The position numbers and the translations under genes are program-made. The notes beneath the pieces are model-generated. The model was given only the letters and a program-made list of their open reading frames with translations, was not told where the DNA came from and made no database searches. From Syncephalastrum monosporum B8922 (taxonomy: Eukaryota; Mucoromycota; Mucoromycetes; Mucorales; Syncephalastraceae), in NCBI GenBank assembly GCA_000697355.1, contig JNEN01001266.1:62001-126000 (forward strand): a stretch of 64,000 nt of DNA. The letters are read 5' to 3'. This document shows positions 46,802 to 56,337 of this stretch, piece after piece (the stretch's first letter is position 1; each line of letters begins with the position of its first letter).

Positions 46802-48916
46802 ATGGTGGAAGCTGCCTGTTTGCAACGTGGATATACTCCATCTCGAAGAATCGACAGGCCTAAAAGGGGCAAAGATAAAGCCCTAGAAAAACTATGCTCA
46901 GAAGCGGTAGACGAGGTGTACGAGAAGAAATTGAAGGAAATAATCGACAAGACGAAACCAGGTGACCGACCTGCCTTAAAAGAAGTTTTGTTGGCAAAGT
47001 CAAAGGTACCACGCGGCATCTTCCCCGAGGCAGCAGAACTCATACGGTCGCGCATCGATCCGACGCTTTTGGCCAACAAAGAAGTCGACCCTGCTTGGGT
47101 ACGCGTTTTTACTCGGTACGGACTGGAGCAGTGGCGCACACTGATCGATGCAGAATTCGACACATTGTGTACCAATGCCTGGATGTCAAACGAGGATCAC
47201 AAAAGACATCGGTCGGCCCTTTATCGCATCCAAAGATCCAGATATGGAACAAGAGCATATGCCACGCCGACGCCTATCAAGAAGCTCCTGCGAAGTGATC
47301 TCGAAGGGCAGGACGTGTTCCTGGAGGTGCTCAGCGACGCACAGCGCAAGATATCCAAAGACCTGTCAGAAGTCTCAGATGCAGTACAAAAGATAATATT
47401 GCACTTTGCAGCCAAAGGCGTGCCTTGCGGAAGCGCGCAGCAGCAGAAGCATGCATCTACAGAGCTAGCAGCATCAGTGCCTTTCTGCCCTCGCGCATTT
47501 GTACCACGCCAAGACCAGGTACGCACCCCTTCTCCAGCGCCTCTTTTCATACGTCCACTCGACGGCCAACGACAGCGCATCCTTGACCTTGTGGAATCCA
47601 GCCGTGCCCACAAAGGATTTCTCTCGCCTGGTCACTGCCTGCATATCTACCGCCGACTCTTTCCTGATCAAAACAGGACAGCCTCCACTGCCCTTCAGAG
47701 AGCATGGGACGAGATAATCCAGGATCTTGTTTTGCCACAACACGAACGAGCCCTCGCCCATTGCATCCGTACCGCAGAGGTCGCTGTCATAGAGTTTTCT
47801 GCTCGGCTCATGAGCCAATGGCGCAAAGGAACCATTTTTCTCCGGTCCCTTGATTCCCTGTGCCTTGTCCTGCTTCAGCTTCACCTGTCACCCAACGCGG
47901 AAGAAAAGGCATACGCCAACCTGTCAAAGAAAGAGGATGACCTACATGTCCACGTCGCCGAATTTGAAGGAGGGACCCCCGCTCATGAGCATATTGACGC
48001 GTCAAGCAAGGCATCCAAAGGACCAGCCAAATCTGCTGTCCAGAGCTCTAGAAAGCACAGTGAAACTGAAATGATTGCAAGCGCCGCACGGGTGAGTCCG
48101 AGCTCCAGTTGCATTGAAGAAAAGAAGAGGTATTATACCAGTCTACGTCAGGATAAGCAGAAAAGTAACGTCGGTGAAACACCAAGCCGCAAAAGCAAAT
48201 CTTCGATACCCGGCCACAGTACCGCACATTCCGAAAGCAAAGGCAGGGTTAAACGTAGCGACAGCGGTGACGCTGATAGCGAACCGTCGCGGGTCGATAG
48301 TGAAACCGCATGCCAGCAACATGGAGGACAATCGGAGGCTGAACCACGCAAAATCAACATGCTCAAAGAATCCTTGAAGAGATTGGTTTTGGCGGACAGT
48401 TTCGACGGCTCTCTGACGCCAGACAATATCATCAACGTCATACCCGCCGGGGTCTACACAGAACGAGAAGTGAACACACTATGCCAACTGGCAAACACCC
48501 TGCGACCGTATTCCCCGCGAAAGACCACGAATCTTCATCCGTTACTTACTATCCCTTTTGTCGTGATGGCGAATGCTGTGCTCAAGGCGACAGGATATCC
48601 CCAATATGTGCAGGAGATCAGCCCCAATGTTCAAACCGACCAATGCCACCCGATCACATTGAAGTCGCACTCCCTTTTCGAAGTCTTGTGCAAGCCGAAG
48701 CTCAAACTCTATTCAGTAAAAAGTGAACAAGGACCCTTCATCACATCACTTACTGCGGCAAAGAAAATGGAAGAGGAGCTTTTCTACGCTTTCTTTGACC
48801 GCGATACGATCAGAGAGATAGGTGAAACCTCGTTTGGCCCTTCTGTCGAGTTCCGAAAGAGGATAGTAGTAGATTCGCAACAAAACGCAACGCTTGAGTA
48901 CCTGCTGCTGAAATAA
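46802..48916 (+). CDS. Uncharacterised intronless 704-residue protein
   Basis: I do not recognise this protein. The single open frame is long, has balanced composition and ends cleanly, so it is probably expressed or was until recently. The N-terminal half (to about 230) is helical and charged, with IPRGIF-like VPRGIFPEAAELIRSRIDP and YGLEQWRTLIDAEFDTLC. The middle (about 255-370) has another helical block. About 380-510 is a polar, Ser/Lys-rich disordered region. The C-terminus (about 515-704) is compact: NLHPLLTIPFVVMANAVLKA, then ITLKSHSLFEVLC, then ELFYAFFDRDTIREIGE. No transposase catalytic triad, zinc finger or membrane segment is seen. It sits at the border of the accessory block and lacks introns, unlike nearly all core genes here, which hints at a mobile or horizontally spread origin. 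That is inference only. Confidence 0.7.
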   Translation: MVEAACLQRGYTPSRRIDRPKRGKDKALEKLCSEAVDEVYEKKLKEIIDKTKPGDRPALKEVLLAKSKVPRGIFPEAAELIRSRIDPTLLANKEVDPAWVRVFTRYGLEQWRTLIDAEFDTLCTNAWMSNEDHKRHRSALYRIQRSRYGTRAYATPTPIKKLLRSDLEGQDVFLEVLSDAQRKISKDLSEVSDAVQKIILHFAAKGVPCGSAQQQKHASTELAASVPFCPRAFVPRQDQVRTPSPAPLFIRPLDGQRQRILDLVESSRAHKGFLSPGHCLHIYRRLFPDQNRTASTALQRAWDEIIQDLVLPQHERALAHCIRTAEVAVIEFSARLMSQWRKGTIFLRSLDSLCLVLLQLHLSPNAEEKAYANLSKKEDDLHVHVAEFEGGTPAHEHIDASSKASKGPAKSAVQSSRKHSETEMIASAARVSPSSSCIEEKKRYYTSLRQDKQKSNVGETPSRKSKSSIPGHSTAHSESKGRVKRSDSGDADSEPSRVDSETACQQHGGQSEAEPRKINMLKESLKRLVLADSFDGSLTPDNIINVIPAGVYTEREVNTLCQLANTLRPYSPRKTTNLHPLLTIPFVVMANAVLKATGYPQYVQEISPNVQTDQCHPITLKSHSLFEVLCKPKLKLYSVKSEQGPFITSLTAAKKMEEELFYAFFDRDTIREIGETSFGPSVEFRKRIVVDSQQNATLEYLLLK

Positions 48917-49220
48917 GTCGGGAACCGCCGAATGAAAGAATGACAAGTTATACCCAAATCCCCCACTTTGAAATACACATCATGTGCCAGCATCATTGCT
49001 TTATCCCGCTCCGATGTTGATTTTTCGGGTGGGTACCAGCATCCATCCAAGAGGAGTCCGTGACGAGGTAAATTTTCTGACAGCGGAAAAGGAGACGGAG
49101 ATTGCTGTTGGGCTTTTTGCGTTACGACCATACAAAATGCCAAGAGCTTGCAATTGAGATCTTTTTTTCATATCTATTTTGCTTTTCTTTTTTCTTCATC
49201 CACATTGCGAACATTATTCC
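48917..49220. other. Short spacer before the GH47 gene
   Basis: T-rich leader of the mannosidase gene (49150-49200) and 3' flank of the unknown gene. Nothing else seen. Confidence 0.5.
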
Positions 49221-51814
49221 ATGTTCATAGCGTGGCCAACTACAACACGTCACCGCTGTCAGTTTGTCATCGTTGCCCTCATAGTTGCGCTAGCTCTGGC
49301 ACATATCGGGTCGAATTGGAGTTTGACGCGCAACAGCAGCCATGTTGCTACAGCTGATACTGCTGCCCACACGAGCAGTGACAGTAGTGGCTCAAGATGC
49401 GAAGGTCAATCTCGAAAGTTACCCAACATACAGCATCGTTTTCCCGATACCATGCCCGCGAAATGGACAGAAAAGATGGAACAACGTAGGGCCGATGTAA
49501 AGCAATCCTTCCTGCATGCATGGCATGGCTACAGTGAGTTACACAGATCTTACATTCATCAAATCACCACTGATCATGCACTCTACATAGAGAAATATGC
49601 TATGGGACAAGATGAGCTGAGACCAGTGAGCAACACATATATCAACAATTTTGGTGGATGGGGCGCCACCCTGATCGATTCACTCACCACGTTGCGGATC
49701 ATGGACCTCGAAGCCGAATTTAACGACGCATTATCTCATTTACCCCAGAATTTCCATACACAAGAAGAACGCCTTTCCGTGTTCGAAACGACGATTCGCC
49801 ACTTGGCGGGTCTCCTAAGTGCATATGAACTTTCAGGGCACCAGCACAAGGTTCTCTTCCGCAAAGCAGAGGCTTTAGGACAGGTGCTCTTGCCTGCTTT
49901 TGACAACCCAGCTGGTTACCCATCTCACTTTTGGGATCAGAGCAGGTACATGAATGTTACCATATGCATATGTGTGTTGTACCAATGATTTCAGGTCGTT
50001 ACCTTTTGATGAAAAAACCCTGTTTGCTGAAGTGGGGACTATACAACTAGAAGGTAAAGATGCAAAGAGCCTATGTTGTGTAGTTGATATACTGATACAT
50101 TGAGAGTATGTAGTGAGTCACGAAAAATAGGTAGCGGCAGAAGCACTGATTATACGGTCTCAACTTAGTTCTTCATATTGAGCCACCACACGGGTGATCC
50201 ACGTTATGCAAAAAAGGCAAGCCTGGGCTTATATTGCCTGTACCCTTGCTTATTTGAATTAAGTGTGCTATAGGCACAGGCAATTACGGACGCACTTGAC
50301 AGCATGGGATATGAGCATGGCTTAAATATACCAGGACTTTATCCAACTCACATGAGCACAAAAGCAGGTGGGCGTTTTCTGGACTGTAAGTTTGGGAAGA
50401 CGAATATGCGATCCATTCTAAGAAACTTATCATTTTTATTTTGCACTGACGTGCTGCGTAGCGATATGTACACTCGGTGCCATGGGAGACAGCGCTTACG
50501 AGGTACAAGGGTTTTTCTTAGTTAAACGGAAAACGACTCACTTTTTTATTGCAGTACTTTCTAAAGCAGTACATTCTTACTGAGGGCCTGATACCCCAGT
50601 ATGCTAAAATGTGTAATTTTTCTATGGCGCGTTATCCACCCAAGATGCTCATTGATTGTACTCGCCGCGTTTTCAGATATTGAATCGATTGACAATGTCA
50701 AGCACCATATGTTGTACCAGCTACCCGATACACCACTTCTCTTCTTGCCACCTCTAGATACTAAAACCATGCAACCAGGGGAAGAAATGGATCATTTGGT
50801 ACAGCATAAAAGCTCTATATGCTTATCTTTCCACGGGACTATTCGCTCATAGCTTTCCGTAGGCTTGTTTTGCTCCTGGTATGCTGGCTATTGGTGCGCA
50901 ATTGCTGGACAGGCCGGACGATTTAGTCGTTGCCGAGGGTCTGCTTGAGACATGCGTCTACATGTACCGCTCATCCCCGACCGGTCTCAGCCCCGAGACA
51001 TGGCGCGTACCTTACAACGTGGAACCTTACAACCGCATCACATACGCCAAGGACAGAGGGCAATCCCGTGAGTGGTGGAACAGTCCAAATGCAACTGCAC
51101 CTGGAGGAGTATCGCGAAATAAGTACCGTCGACCTATGACCCCCTATCAGCTAGAAAGTCCTTTGCCTGACGTCCGCGGCAAACCCCGGTACTATGGGCT
51201 TGACCCGGTGGATGCAAGCTATATGCTTCGGCCAGGTAAGATACGAGAGCAAGGCAGGATGTTTTATGCGATTTCTGAGAGATACTTTACGTTGCTAATT
51301 TATCTTTTTTACGAAGAAACAATCGAAAGCATTTTTATCCTTTACCGTATCACAGGCGATCCAAAATACAGGGTACGCATAGACTGGGCGAGTTGCTCTT
51401 CTTTGCAATTGTCTTATACGATCATGCTATAGGAATATGGCTGGGAAATATATCAGGCGATCGAAAAGTGGTGCATAACACCCAGCGGCTATGCGGCTAT
51501 TCGTGACGTGGAACTCGACATCCATGCCAATGAGACAGCGGTCAGTAACAATCGGATAGACAAGATGGAAAGGTACATATGAAGATACCAGATCACCGTA
51601 TTGCTTCGCTCATGCTTCTTCCAGCTTTTTACTCGCAGAGACATTCAAGTACCTTTACCTGCTATTCAGCCCTCCCGATGTCATCTCACTTGATGAATAT
51701 GTGTTCAATACGGAAGCTCATCCCTTCAGACGCCGCTCAATAGATTGGATTGGGTTGGTCTTCCCAGACATGCACGAAGGCAATAACAGTGGTCAAGAAC
51801 AAAAAGCAACATAA
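49221..51814 (+). CDS. Class I alpha-1,2-mannosidase, GH47 (type II membrane protein)
   Basis: Trims alpha-1,2-mannose from N-glycans in ER or Golgi. Eleven exons: 49221-49945, 49995-50053, 50169-50216, 50274-50385, 50462-50502, 50555-50612, 50677-50798, 50863-51235, 51317-51372, 51433-51572, 51625-51814. A signal anchor ([16 protein letters not shown]) follows a short cytosolic N-terminus. GH47 landmarks: [71 protein letters not shown] and, at the end, NTEAHPF, whose Thr binds the catalytic calcium. Intron 3 has a GC donor (GGCAAGC, 50217). Exon 2 ends with one base too many for exon 3 ([16 protein letters not shown]), so the coding total is one base out of frame: a frameshift, an assembly error or an unusual splice. 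All other junctions are in phase. It is convergent with the next gene, with 40 bases between stop codons. Confidence 0.88.
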
Positions 51815-51854
51815 TAAAGAACATAATACATCTTTTTCTTTTCAATTTAATAAT

Positions 51855-54155
51855 TTACTTGGAGCCAAGCAGCTTAAATGTACCGTTAGGTAGCACCTCA
51901 GCAATAAGGGAGGTCATATACCAACCGTCAGCGTCCATTACTTCCGCCGTAGCAGCGCTGTCGTTCCAATAGCCAGCGAACACGTTGTTTCCTCGAATCC
52001 ACAGCTCACCGCGTGGGTTGGGCGAGTCCGTGCTCGTGTAGCCTTGATCCGGAAGATCCTCCAGCTTCATCTCGTTGCACGGCAGTGGAGCACCTGTGGC
52101 AGCAGGATCGGCGGCGTAGTCGTAGAACATGGAGGCGGCAGCCGTCGAGCTTGTCTCTGGTTGGCTTAATGTTTTGAGCACCTGGACGCCCATGGTAGCG
52201 CGGAAGAAAGTCGCCAACGGAATGCCTTGACTCGAAGTATTGTCTGCATATTGGCGTTTTTTGTATAAGCGACCCTTCATCACGAAGCTCTCTTTTCTAG
52301 AGTCATCTTACCATTTTCAATAAGAATCAACCGCAGATTGCCACCAAAGCACTTTTGACGGATATCACGGAAAACGAGCATATCGTATTTGCTGTCGTTG
52401 ACGAGACGGCCCTCCTCAAAGTGAGCTTGTTTCTTGTCAAGACCGCGTTTGAATAGGAACGAATTGCCATAGCGAGCTTCAATCAATTCCTTTGTCTGAG
52501 CCAAAAATGCACCTCCGCTATAGATGAGAGGGTGAGCTTCCGTTCCTCTGCTCCTATCTCCTACTCATGGTGGGTCATTACCTTGAAAAGATCGTAGGTT
52601 TGCAGGCAACAGCAGCTGCCAGGATGTCGTCCACCTTGGAGGAGCTTCGGTCGTCGGAGACTTCGCCACCATACGCAACTGAAGCACCGACTGCGCTCAT
52701 AATACCCGTAAGCGCATATCCATAAATCTTATCTAGTCCATGTGTAAGCTGATCATGCTGCGTGAACATCTCATTAGGGGTGGGTTGCTTACCAAGAGGA
52801 TAGGTAAACATGAGTCTGTCTTTGGATGTGATGCGCTGCTGAGGAGGCATGATAGCCAGATAACTTGCTAAACGAGCTGTCATTACCATGTCCCAACTTT
52901 AAGAAATAGACTTACAAACGATGGCCACCAAGTTCTAAAAATCATATCAGTATCGGGCTAAGAAGAACATGGCAGCAAAGTACCTTGTGCGTCAAAATGG
53001 CACCATTCGGGCTCTTGCTTCCCTAAAAACCAAGTGTTTGCGTCAGTCATGTAGAGGAAGCGCATCCTTCATATTCAACTCACGTTTCCGGCAGAATAGT
53101 AGACGCTAGCGTAAGTGTCGGGCTCTGCTCGCCGTAATAAGTAACAGCCATGTTGATGTACCGGAAGACATACCAATTTGCGTCTGGTCAAGGTTATCAA
53201 GGAGACCCTGAGCCTCAAGCTCGCTCAGCGAGACGAGCTGCACTTTGCCGGCTGCAGAGCGAATGGCATCGGTCAAAGGACCGAGCACGGCAACGGTTTG
53301 CACAGCGGTCTGGGTTTCGCTAATTAAGCGCAGAGCATCCACAGCAACGGAAGCATCGACGACCAGCACCTGAAGCTGGGACTGGCTCAACACATGGGCG
53401 ACATGAGAAAAGGTAGCTTGAGCGGCAATAGGTACAGTGATCAGACCCGCCAGATGACAGCCAATTTCAGTGGCAAGGACGTCTGATGACCACAAAAGCA
53501 CCCCATAGGACAAAAAAAAAAAAGAAAGGGACAGTAAGAAGCTGATATGAGAATACATGGACAGACGTACCGGGCGAGCGGTGCGCGTAGATGCCGACCA
53601 ACGAAGATTCGTTCTGCAACAAGGGCTTTACCGAGGTAATGTTGATGAGACCAGAAACAAGCTGTTTCGCCCGCTTTTCAATGGTTTCTGTTTAGGTGGT
53701 GAGCATAGTCAGAGAAGACACGATGGCGTCTACAAGTCATACCATAAGTGGACTAGAAAAGAGTGGAAAGGATTAGACGTGTCAAATTAAGAAAATGGAA
53801 GGCAGTTTGGGGAGTGGGGTATTGAATAGGAAATACGTACCCACGTGAAGGACGAGTTACTGCGCTGACCGACGAAGGGGTCCGCCTTGTGCTTATCGAA
53901 CGCCGCACGATAAAGGTCGTTCAGAGTGCGAATGGAGCGGTCCAACGTGGCAAGCAAAGGAGACCCATTCGGGTACATGCGTGAGCGGTACACCGCACTG
54001 CTTCCAGGATAACGCACTTTCGACACGTCCGACTGGGTGTTGAGAAGCAGAGGATGAATGTCAGGTCCCCGAGCATTGCGGACCGACAAGAGAGCCGCAG
54101 CGCCAAAGATGGAGGCCAACAGACCGTAGCTAAGCTGGTCCAATTCAAAGTTCAT
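51855..54155 (-). CDS. Truncated acyl-CoA-synthetase-like (AMP-binding) protein, probable pseudoenzyme
   Basis: Ten exons on the minus strand: 54155-53841, 53752-53743, 53687-53571, 53482-53174, 53124-53084, 53022-52984, 52934-52916, 52876-52582, 52517-52312, 52243-51855; 579 residues, all phases kept. A membrane-type N-terminus (YGLLASIFGAAALLSV) and HPLLLNTQSDVSKVRYPG precede an adenylate-forming fold: ATEIGCHLAGLITVPI, then GELWIRGNNVFAGYWND (motif A6). Key motifs are altered. The ATP loop reads YYSAGN-GSKSPNG instead of TSGTTGxPKG; the usual TGD is TSL; and the protein stops at FKLLGSK, before the whole C-terminal lid domain with its catalytic lysine. So it is unlikely to make acyl-CoA. 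It may be a regulatory or scaffold paralogue. Exon 2 is only 10 nt and exon 7 only 19 nt. A degenerate ATP loop may be normal for this subfamily, but the truncation looks local. Confidence 0.82.
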
Positions 54156-54939
54156 GGCGAGCGAGTAGACGTACAGTATACGTGGAAAAGTTGCCAGTAA
54201 AGAGAAAAGAATCAATTAGGCAATGCCCCGCGAAATTGGTACGCGTGTTCGGTGAAATGGTAGTTCCGAACCTAGCCAGCATAATTGAATGCACATTCTT
54301 CTTCGCCTGGTCAGGCGGACGTGCCCTACTGCACCCTCTTTATGTACGTGGAGTGGACTGTTTGTGTACTCTTCGGTAAGAGTAGGAGTACTGTATTTAC
54401 GATGCGTTAACGCTGACCTGTTGTCCTAGAGCCACGTAAACTCAGAGGAAGTTGTTCCTAGTTGACGTTGCCTTTTATGTTGATATAAACGCATTGCGGC
54501 ATAGACCAGGGCAGAGACATCACCAGCAGCTATTATATTCCCCTAGGAACAAGAGCTTTACAACCAGCGATGTGCGGCTTTCGGCTATCAGATATCCGTG
54601 AATACAGCTTCAGGCACTACTCGATAGCCATGAGTCAGAAACGTCTAGTTTATTTCTTCTTGCTAGATTCTAAAAGGCGCATGTCAGAAATAAAGACAAG
54701 GAAAGGGAAGCAATGCAGGGAGATATCCACCTATATATGACAGACTGCTCTGTGGATGAAAGCTGTTAAATAGGATTGTCACTTTCTATACAGTAGTAGT
54801 AGTAGTAGTAGTAGTAGAGAGCGGCTATAATAAGGTATACAACATGAGCTGATTGGGTGATTCGAGTCCAGCCACTGGCGTTGGCTGCAGTGAGCGGGGC
54901 AAAGCGCTGTTTCTTCTTATATCTATCATTAACTTACCA
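54156..54939. other. Divergent spacer between the AMP-binding gene and DCP2
   Basis: A 784-base spacer between genes transcribed away from each other, so it must hold both promoters. No clear TATA box. An AGT triplet run lies at 54792-54817. Confidence 0.5.
54792..54817. repeat. AGT trinucleotide microsatellite
   Basis: About eight uninterrupted AGT units, roughly 120 bases before the DCP2 start codon. Confidence 0.9.
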
Positions 54940-56337
54940 ATGCATTCAAGCGTCCTCGCTACTGCCTCTCTCGAGGAGATTCTGGACGACTTGTCAAGGT
55001 ATACCTGCTTAATATACATATATCTACTCTTGTTTCTTGGCTGTACCCTTAATCTTTCATCGTTTTCCAGTCGTTTCATCATCAATGTCGTTGACGAAGA
55101 ACTGCAATCCTTTGAGCGCATTGCATTCCAAGTCGAACAAGCACATTGGTTCTACGAAGACTTTGTGCGACTCTTACAGCCAAACTTACCTTCCTTCCAG
55201 CTCAAGACGTTCTCAGAAAAAAATATCCTTTTTTCTTTTTTGTTTTGATTTATGCTGACGCGTTATTCGGCCCTGCCAGAAATCGTTCACATTCATCCCT
55301 AACCCCTCTTTTGGCTTTTTTTTGTTTATTTTACTGTTCAAGCATTGCCCGTTACTAAAACAGTGGGCCCACAAGCATGACAGACTCTACGCCGACTTCA
55401 TGCAGTACCGCTTCCGTATACCCGTCTGTGGCGCGATTATTTTGAACGAAACACTCGACAAATGTCTGCTTGTCAAAGGTTGGAGCTCCAAATCAGGCTG
55501 GGGTTTTCCAAAGGGCAAAATCAACCAGTCAGAAGAATATGCCCATTGTGCAGTACGAGAGGTAACATACTGCTGACTTGTCTATTTCATCTCCCCTTGC
55601 TGAACCTTTCCCTCGAGGTCATGGAGGAGACCGGCTACGATATTTCGCCCTTGATGACAGACACCTATTTCGAACGAACTATGCGCGAGCAGTCTATCCG
55701 TCTCTACATCATCATGGGCGTACCCGAGACAACGCATTTCGAACCACGGACGCGCAAGGAGATCAGTGTAAGAATACGTCAAGAAAAGGGACGGGGAAAG
55801 GCGGCTGGTTTGACATGCGTTTGTAGCAAATCGAATGGTTCAGACTGGAAGACCTCCCCGGCGTGAAGCCTGGCGTGAAGCCGTCAGGGCGTTACTACAT
55901 GGTAGTCCCTTTTGTCAAGTACGCCCCATAGCTCAAATCATATTGCCCCATGTACTCACTCATACTATAGTAAACTCAAGCAAGTTCTCCCTATATTACG
56001 CAAGGAGATGCAGAGCCGAAAAGGTGGGGGTGGTCACGGCGGCGGCAGCGGCAGCGGCAGTGAACGGAATAAAGGTTCCAAGAACAAGAACAGTAAAAAA
56101 CAGTCATCTGGCAAGAACAAGATCATACCCCCTCCATCGCCACCCAATGAAGCCGCTGAACCTTCAGCTACGCTCAAGTCCCTGCTTGGCGTTGCCAACG
56201 GTCAAAAGCAGAAGCAGCAGCAATCCGGTCCGTCCACCTCGCTCTCGAGTACGACTGTAGGCCAATCTCGGCAAGGAAACAAGATCACTTCTTTTCAGAA
56301 CACCATGACGAGCACCACGCACTATGTCAAGGAATAA
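54940..56337 (+). CDS. DCP2: mRNA-decapping enzyme Dcp2
   Basis: Nudix hydrolase that removes the m7G cap in P bodies. Six exons: 54940-54998, 55071-55222, 55335-55561, 55618-55767, 55827-55918, 55971-56337; 348 residues. The N-terminal regulatory domain ([30 protein letters not shown]) is followed by the Box A-like [12 protein letters not shown]. The Nudix motif is [10 protein letters not shown]...[11 protein letters not shown] with the metal-binding Glu pair intact. Box B-like [11 protein letters not shown] comes next, and then the short Lys/Ser/Gly-rich tail. Dcp2 C-terminal tails in other fungi are much longer, so this one is compact. Intron 2 begins ATATCCTT and ends AC, the signature of a U12-type intron (separate entry). 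The other introns are GT-AG. The start codon is the first ATG in frame. Confidence 0.93.
55223..55334 (+). other. Probable U12-type AT-AC intron in DCP2
   Basis: The exon ends GAAAAAA and the intron begins ATATCCTTTTTT, which fits the minor-spliceosome donor consensus ATATCCTT exactly. It ends TTATTTTAC. CATCCCTAACC at about 55294-55304 resembles the U12 branch site TTCCTTAAC, though it lies about 32 bases from the end, further than usual. Removing it joins SEK to [11 protein letters not shown] in frame; no GT-AG alternative I tried keeps the frame. Confidence 0.75.

Noticed and set aside
46495..47175. 226-codon minus-strand open frame
   Set aside because: Overlaps the start of the 704-codon gene on the other strand and shows no family motif or splice signals.
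55199..55340. GT-AG intron in DCP2 using the GTTCTC donor at 55209
   Set aside because: All available AG acceptors shift the frame and produce stops before the Nudix domain; the AT-AC intron is in frame.
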